DNA of 10,371 nucleotides from Puniceicoccales bacterium (GTDB lineage Bacteria; Verrucomicrobiota; Verrucomicrobiia; Opitutales; JAIRKQ01): assembly GCA_031273725.1 (NCBI GenBank), contig JAISRG010000034.1:1-10371 (forward strand), written 5' to 3'. The notes beneath the pieces are model-generated. The model saw only the letters and a program-made list of their open reading frames with translations, was not told where the DNA came from and ran no database searches. Both the position numbers and the translations under genes were made by a program. Shown here piece after piece: positions 5,559 through 10,371 of this stretch. The first letter of the stretch is position 1. Each line of letters starts with the position of its first letter.

Positions 5559-8051
5559 ATGAATATTGGCCAAAGTGATTATGATTCAACAAAGATTCAA
5601 AAGTTGGAGGGGCTCGAAGGCGTTAGAAAGCGCCCGGACATGTATATCGGGGATACCAATGAGCGGGGCTTACACCATTGCGTGTTTGAAATAGTTGATA
5701 ATTCGATAGATGAGGCATTGGCCGGGTATTGCAAAACGATCAGGGTGGAGTTGCATGTCGATGGTTCCTGTTCCGTTGAAGATGATGGCCGGGGAATACC
5801 CGTAGATATCCACGAAAAATATAAAATTCCGGCACTGGAACTCGTGATGACAAATCTACATGCGGGTGGAAAATTTGGGAAAGGAGCATATCAGGTTTCC
5901 GGAGGATTGCATGGGGTTGGAGCAAAATGTGTCAATGCGGTTTCGGAGGTGTTTGATGTCGAGGTTCGCAGGGACGGGCACGTCCATTACATGAAATTTG
6001 CGAAGGGCAAAACCGTCGAAAAGCTGAAAATCATAGGGGACAGTCAAAAGACGGGAACAAGAATCACATTTTTACCGGATGCGGAAATTTTTCTAACGAC
6101 CAGGGAATTTAAATATGAAATTTTGGCAAAAAGGTTGCGGGAACTGGCATTTTTGAACCCGGGCATTCAAGTCACATTGAACGATGAACGGGTGGAAAAA
6201 TCGGAAGTTTTTCGCTTTGATGAGGGAATTAGGCAGTTTGTGTCATTTTTAGATAGGGGGAAAACGATCTTACACGGTGAGCCGATCCTCATTCACGGCG
6301 AGGCGGTGGCAGATCCGGACAAACCAGAATTGAAGACGACCGTCGACATCGCTTTACAATACAACGATGGCTATTCCGATCAAATCTATGCCTATGCAAA
6401 TTCGATCTGCAACGTGGAGGGGGGGACCCATTTGTCGGGATTTAGAACGGCACTAACGCGGGTGATCAACGCCTATGCCAAGTCGAGCAATATGCTCAAG
6501 GAAAAGGATCCCATAATTTCCGGTGACGATGTTCGGGAAGGATTAACCGCCGTAATTTCCGTAAAAGTTCCCGATCCTCGCTTCGAAGGACAGACGAAAA
6601 CAAAATTGTCGAACGGGGAAATGGATGGTATCGTCCAGAAAATTGTGGGAGACAACCTGAAGTATACCTTTGAAACCGACCCGGCTTTGGCAAAAAAAAT
6701 AGTCGACAAATGTATCAATGCAGCGCGTGCCCGCGAAGCCGCTAGAAAAGCACGGGAAACCGTGAGAAAAGGAGCATTGTCGGGGGGTGGATTGCCAGGA
6801 AAATTAGCAGACTGTTCGGAAAAAGACCCATCGCTTTGCGAACTGTTTATCGTCGAAGGAGATTCGGCCGGTGGTTCCGCAAAGCAAGGCCGGAATAGGA
6901 AATATCAGGCGATTTTGCCTTTGCGGGGAAAAGTTTTGAATGTGGAAAAGGCCCGTTTGGATAAAATGCTAAACAGCGATGCCATTCGTACAATCATTAC
7001 TGCCTGTGGAACGGGCATTGGTTCGTCGAACGACGTGGGGGGATTCGACGCCAACAAATGTCGCTACCATAAAATCATAATTATGACCGATGCCGATGTC
7101 GATGGTTCCCATATTCAGACGTTGCTGTTGACATTTTTCTTTCGGCAGATGAAAGAGCTTATCGAACGTGGGTATATCTACGTTGCTCAGCCACCACTAT
7201 ATAAAATAAAAAGAAAGCGCAAGGAACGGTACGTTGACAACGATGACCAATTGAATGAAATTTTGCTCGAGCTGGGCATGGAAGATATGGCCCTGGTCCG
7301 GGCGCGGGATGAACATGTATTCGACAAAAATCATGTTTCGGAAATTGTTAGTATCTTTTCCCGCCTCGAACAATTGGGCAGTGGAGTGGTACGCAATGGG
7401 TGTGCGTTGCCGACATATTTGGATGCCCATGATATCGAGACCAGGACTTTGCCACGTTACATGGTGAGGATTCGTACGGGGCATACGGAAAGTTTTAAAT
7501 TTTTGAGAGATGAGGAAGATCGGGCAGGATTCTTTCTAGAAAATAACATCGATGGCGGTGGTTTCGATGGGGCCATTTCCAGGGACATTGAACTCAATGG
7601 CCAAATTGTTCGGCAAAGGATTTCCGCACACGAGATTTATGGGGCACAACAAATGTGTGAGTGCCTCAAAAAGCTTGAAGCGCTTGGCATTGACATAGCA
7701 ACGTTTGCGCCAACGGACCAGCCGAGGTATTTTTTGAGTGAAATCGGACCAGCCGATGCAAAAAAATCCGAACGCCTGGAAATATTTTCTGGCCTCGAAA
7801 TGGTTGCAAAGATCCGGGAACTTGGCCGCAAGGGTTTAACCATCCAAAGGTATAAGGGCTTGGGAGAAATGAATGCGGACCAATTGGCAGAAACCACCAT
7901 GGATCCGGAAAAACGCCGCCTATTGCAGGTTACAATCGCCGATGCCGCCGCCGCCGAAGCAACATTTTCCATGCTGATGGGGGAAGATGTTGAAATTCGC
8001 CGTGCATTTATCGAAGACAATGCATTGAATGCACTATACTTGGACATATGA
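5559..8051 (+). CDS. gyrB: DNA gyrase subunit B
   Basis: GyrB is the ATPase subunit of gyrase (A2B2), which introduces negative supercoils into DNA. The 830 residues begin QKLEGLEGVRKRPDMYIGD. The GHKL ATPase has catalytic Glu44 and Mg-binding Asn48 in FEIVDNSIDEALAG, DDGRGIP, and the lid GGLHGVGAKCVNA. QTKTKLSN near residue 350 supplies the transducer Lys. The TOPRIM domain has EGDSAGG (Glu433), PLRGKVLNVEKA and TDADVDGSH (Asp511, 513, 515), with EG-DS matching the metal site. QRYKGLGEMN near the end contacts GyrA. The length fits the long type with an insert after TOPRIM, as in E. coli (804). The ATG lacks a strong Shine-Dalgarno (AAAAGAAAT) but gives the usual N-terminus. It overlaps gyrA by four bases (ATGA), so the two are translated as a pair. 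No damage is seen. Confidence 0.97.
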   Translation: MNIGQSDYDSTKIQKLEGLEGVRKRPDMYIGDTNERGLHHCVFEIVDNSIDEALAGYCKTIRVELHVDGSCSVEDDGRGIPVDIHEKYKIPALELVMTNLHAGGKFGKGAYQVSGGLHGVGAKCVNAVSEVFDVEVRRDGHVHYMKFAKGKTVEKLKIIGDSQKTGTRITFLPDAEIFLTTREFKYEILAKRLRELAFLNPGIQVTLNDERVEKSEVFRFDEGIRQFVSFLDRGKTILHGEPILIHGEAVADPDKPELKTTVDIALQYNDGYSDQIYAYANSICNVEGGTHLSGFRTALTRVINAYAKSSNMLKEKDPIISGDDVREGLTAVISVKVPDPRFEGQTKTKLSNGEMDGIVQKIVGDNLKYTFETDPALAKKIVDKCINAARAREAARKARETVRKGALSGGGLPGKLADCSEKDPSLCELFIVEGDSAGGSAKQGRNRKYQAILPLRGKVLNVEKARLDKMLNSDAIRTIITACGTGIGSSNDVGGFDANKCRYHKIIIMTDADVDGSHIQTLLLTFFFRQMKELIERGYIYVAQPPLYKIKRKRKERYVDNDDQLNEILLELGMEDMALVRARDEHVFDKNHVSEIVSIFSRLEQLGSGVVRNGCALPTYLDAHDIETRTLPRYMVRIRTGHTESFKFLRDEEDRAGFFLENNIDGGGFDGAISRDIELNGQIVRQRISAHEIYGAQQMCECLKKLEALGIDIATFAPTDQPRYFLSEIGPADAKKSERLEIFSGLEMVAKIRELGRKGLTIQRYKGLGEMNADQLAETTMDPEKRRLLQVTIADAAAAEATFSMLMGEDVEIRRAFIEDNALNALYLDI

Positions 8052-10371
8052 TGAGTACGGAAGAAAAAATAACTGTTACAAATATTACGGATGTCATGCA
8101 GACGTCGTATATTGATTATTCGATGTCGGTAATCATTAGCCGTGCGCTTCCCGATATCCGCGATGGCCTAAAGCCCGTGCAGCGAAGAATATTGTATGCC
8201 ATGCTGCGGGAAGGCCTAATGTTTAACCGCCAGTTTGACAAATGTGCCGGTGTGGTTGGGGAGGTTCTTAAAAATTATCACCCCCACAGCGATACAGCCG
8301 TCTACGATACCCTCGTCCGTTTGGCACAGGATTGGGTAATGCGATATCCGCTGATTTTTCCCCAGGGCAATTTCGGTTCCATCGATGGTGATCCAGCGGC
8401 GGCATACCGCTATACGGAATGTAAGTTGCATAACGTTTCGGAAGAATTGCTCCGCGACATCGACGAGGATACCGTAGATTTTGTCCCCAATTACAAAGAG
8501 AGCACGACGGAACCAAGCGTTCTACCATCTGCACTTCCGAATTTGCTAATGAATGGTTCGACGGGCATTGCCGTCGGGATGACCACCAATGTCCCCCCCC
8601 ACAACCTTTCTGAGATTATAGATGCGGCATGTGCAATTATCGATGAGCCGAATATCAACGTTGAAGCGCTGTGTGACATTATCCACGGTCCCGATTTTCC
8701 AACGGGGGGTGTCGTCGTTGGGATTGACAGCATCAAGCGCTATTTGACCACGGGGCGTGGCATAGTGAAGGTTCGAGGGGTGACGACCATTGAGACTTTA
8801 CCCAATGGAAAAGAACAAATTATTATCACTGAAATTCCCTATGCCGTCAATCGGGCCATGTTGGTGACAAAGATTGCCGATTTGGTCAATGAGAAGGTTT
8901 TGGACGAGGTCAGTGATTTGCGCGATGAGTCGGATAGCCGAACCCGCATAGTTGTTGAGCTGAAACGGGATGCCATAGCCAGTGTCGTTGTCAATAAATT
9001 GTTTAAGCATACCCAATTGGAATCTTCATTCGGTGTGATCATGCTCGCTTTGGACAAATTTCGCCCAAAGCAAATGAACATCAAGGAAATGTTGGAATGT
9101 TACATTGAACATCGCCAAAATGTCATAACCCGCAGGACGGAATTTCGCCTAAAGAAAGCAGAAGCACGGGCACATATTCTAGAGGGTTTTCTAATTGCAC
9201 TGGACAATTTGGATGATTTCGTGCGTATCATTAGGAAATCCGCCAACCGCGAGGAAGCAAAAATTGAACTCATTGCCAGATATCCCATTTCGGAACGTCA
9301 AACCGAAGCAATTTTGGAGATGCGGCTTTACCAGTTGACGGGACTGGAGCATGGCAAAATAGAGGATGAGTATGCCGAACTGAAAAAATTGATAGACTAT
9401 TTCCGGGAAATTTTATCGAGTAGTGTAAACCTGCTGGCACTTGTGAAAAAAGAACTTCTTGAAATGCGCAGCAAGTATGTTTCTCCAAGAATGACGAAAA
9501 TTGAGCACGATGCTGGAGAATTTAGGATTGAAGATACCATCGCCAATGAATGTTGCCTCATTACCGTTTCCCACAATGGTTTTATTAAGCGTACTCCGGC
9601 GAATTTATACCGTTCGCAGAAACGAGGCGGCAAGGGTGTCATCGGGGTTGGGCAGCACGAAGAAGACTTTACCGAGCACATGTTTACCGCCAATACCCAT
9701 GACAACCTGATGTTTGTTATGAACAGCGGGCGCGTATATGTTGAAAAAGTTTACGAAATTCCGGAAGGTTCAAGAATTTCGAAGGGCAGGGCATTGGTGA
9801 ATGTTCTCGAGATGCAAAAATCCGAACGCGTTGCCGCCATGATTTGCTTCCAGGACTTTTCGGAAAATCAATTCCTCGTGATGTGTACCAAAAATGGTGT
9901 TGCCAAGAAAACATGTCTGGCGGACTATAAAAATGTTCGCCGGGGAGGTATCATTGGAATCAACATCGATGAAGATGATATGCTGATAGAGGCCCTGAAG
10001 ACAACCGGGAATGATGAGCTTGTAATTATTACAAAACATGGCATGTCCGTTCGATTCAATGAAAATGACTTGCGCGACCAGGGGCGCGCTACCCGTGGAG
10101 TCCGTGGGATTACGCTTAAAGAAAACGATGAAGTTCGTGCGATGACCGTGGTAGATAACAATCAAACTTTCCTCCTCGCCGCTGAAAATGGCCAGGGCAA
10201 ACGTTCAAAGTTTGAAGACTACAGGTTGCAACGGCGAGGTGGTTCCGGTGTAATCGCGATGAAACTTCATAAAAATATCTGCATTGCCGCAGCCTTGACC
10301 GTTTCCGACGATGATGAAATAATGATGTTGACGAATAATGGGCAAACTGTCCGTTCCCCCGTAAGTGGTAT
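8048..10371 (+). CDS. gyrA: DNA gyrase subunit A (3' end outside window)
   Basis: GyrA cuts and rejoins DNA in gyrase. The frame is open for 774 codons to the window edge; the family is usually 800-900 residues. The start overlaps the gyrB stop (ATGA); a second ATG follows at 8051. MSVIISRALPDIRDGLKPVQRRILYAM opens the winged-helix domain. YRYTE holds the catalytic Tyr122 (8411-8413), the same number as in E. coli. PQGNFGSIDGDPAAAYRYTE, MTTNVPPHNL and the coiled-coil/gate region with EAILEMRLYQLTGLE follow. The C-terminal DNA-wrapping domain carries the GyrA box QKRGGKG at residues 524-530, the mark of GyrA rather than ParC. One oddity: the quinolone-determining stretch reads HPHSDTAVYD, with Ser at 81 where Gly is usual and Thr at 83. 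Otherwise it looks intact and functional. Confidence 0.97.
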   Translation, partial: MMSTEEKITVTNITDVMQTSYIDYSMSVIISRALPDIRDGLKPVQRRILYAMLREGLMFNRQFDKCAGVVGEVLKNYHPHSDTAVYDTLVRLAQDWVMRYPLIFPQGNFGSIDGDPAAAYRYTECKLHNVSEELLRDIDEDTVDFVPNYKESTTEPSVLPSALPNLLMNGSTGIAVGMTTNVPPHNLSEIIDAACAIIDEPNINVEALCDIIHGPDFPTGGVVVGIDSIKRYLTTGRGIVKVRGVTTIETLPNGKEQIIITEIPYAVNRAMLVTKIADLVNEKVLDEVSDLRDESDSRTRIVVELKRDAIASVVVNKLFKHTQLESSFGVIMLALDKFRPKQMNIKEMLECYIEHRQNVITRRTEFRLKKAEARAHILEGFLIALDNLDDFVRIIRKSANREEAKIELIARYPISERQTEAILEMRLYQLTGLEHGKIEDEYAELKKLIDYFREILSSSVNLLALVKKELLEMRSKYVSPRMTKIEHDAGEFRIEDTIANECCLITVSHNGFIKRTPANLYRSQKRGGKGVIGVGQHEEDFTEHMFTANTHDNLMFVMNSGRVYVEKVYEIPEGSRISKGRALVNVLEMQKSERVAAMICFQDFSENQFLVMCTKNGVAKKTCLADYKNVRRGGIIGINIDEDDMLIEALKTTGNDELVIITKHGMSVRFNENDLRDQGRATRGVRGITLKENDEVRAMTVVDNNQTFLLAAENGQGKRSKFEDYRLQRRGGSGVIAMKLHKNICIAAALTVSDDDEIMMLTNNGQTVRSPVSG

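Noticed and set aside
7637..8047. 136-codon minus-strand frame opposite gyrB
   Set aside because: It is a shadow of the gyrB coding strand with Ser/Arg-rich composition and no recognisable domain.
9770..10165. 131-codon minus-strand frame opposite gyrA
   Set aside because: It is a shadow frame opposite clear GyrA C-terminal domain sequence.

Overview
The window looks like bacterial chromosome from a moderately AT-leaning genome with intact housekeeping genes beside a block of decaying ones. My best guess at the source is a Verrucomicrobiota/Opitutae-like bacterium, possibly host-restricted. The grounds are a long DksA/TraR-family gene with a 'SIADIFGFDP'-type head next to ileS, an MQPTY-type ribosomal protein L34, and a fused binding-protein/permease. 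No 16S rRNA is present and no search was run, so this placement is tentative.

Layout. Positions 2-1598 are a run of pseudogenes on the + strand. First comes the C-terminal end of isoleucyl-tRNA synthetase (two frame changes). Next is a DksA/TraR-family gene (two frame changes, 3' end missing). This is joined directly to the back part of a GlnQ-type ABC ATPase that lacks its Walker A region and carries three in-frame stops. Positions 1540-3048 hold an apparently intact fused substrate-binding/permease protein for polar amino acids, whose cognate ATPase is the dead gene just upstream. Guanylate kinase (gmk, minus strand, 3103-3792) appears to carry an N-terminal membrane segment. Divergent from it are rpmH (3971-4111) and rnpA (4124-4480). 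A 266-bp gene-poor gap follows, then rpsT (minus, 4747-4998). A 560-bp non-coding stretch holds one perfect DnaA box, one near match and AT-rich repeats. gyrB (5559-8051) and gyrA (8048 to beyond the window end) follow with a 4-base overlap.

How the parts work together. gyrB-gyrA form an operon for the two gyrase subunits. rpmH-rnpA is the usual L34/RNase P protein pair. Its common neighbours dnaA and yidC/yidD are not visible here, which suggests a rearranged origin-proximal region. The amino-acid importer has lost its energising subunit at this locus, so it either borrows another ATPase or is on its way out. No CRISPR array, insertion sequence, tRNA or rRNA gene was seen. The most notable signals are the deletion that fused the dksA and glnQ remnants, the membrane-segment gmk, and Ser at GyrA position 81.
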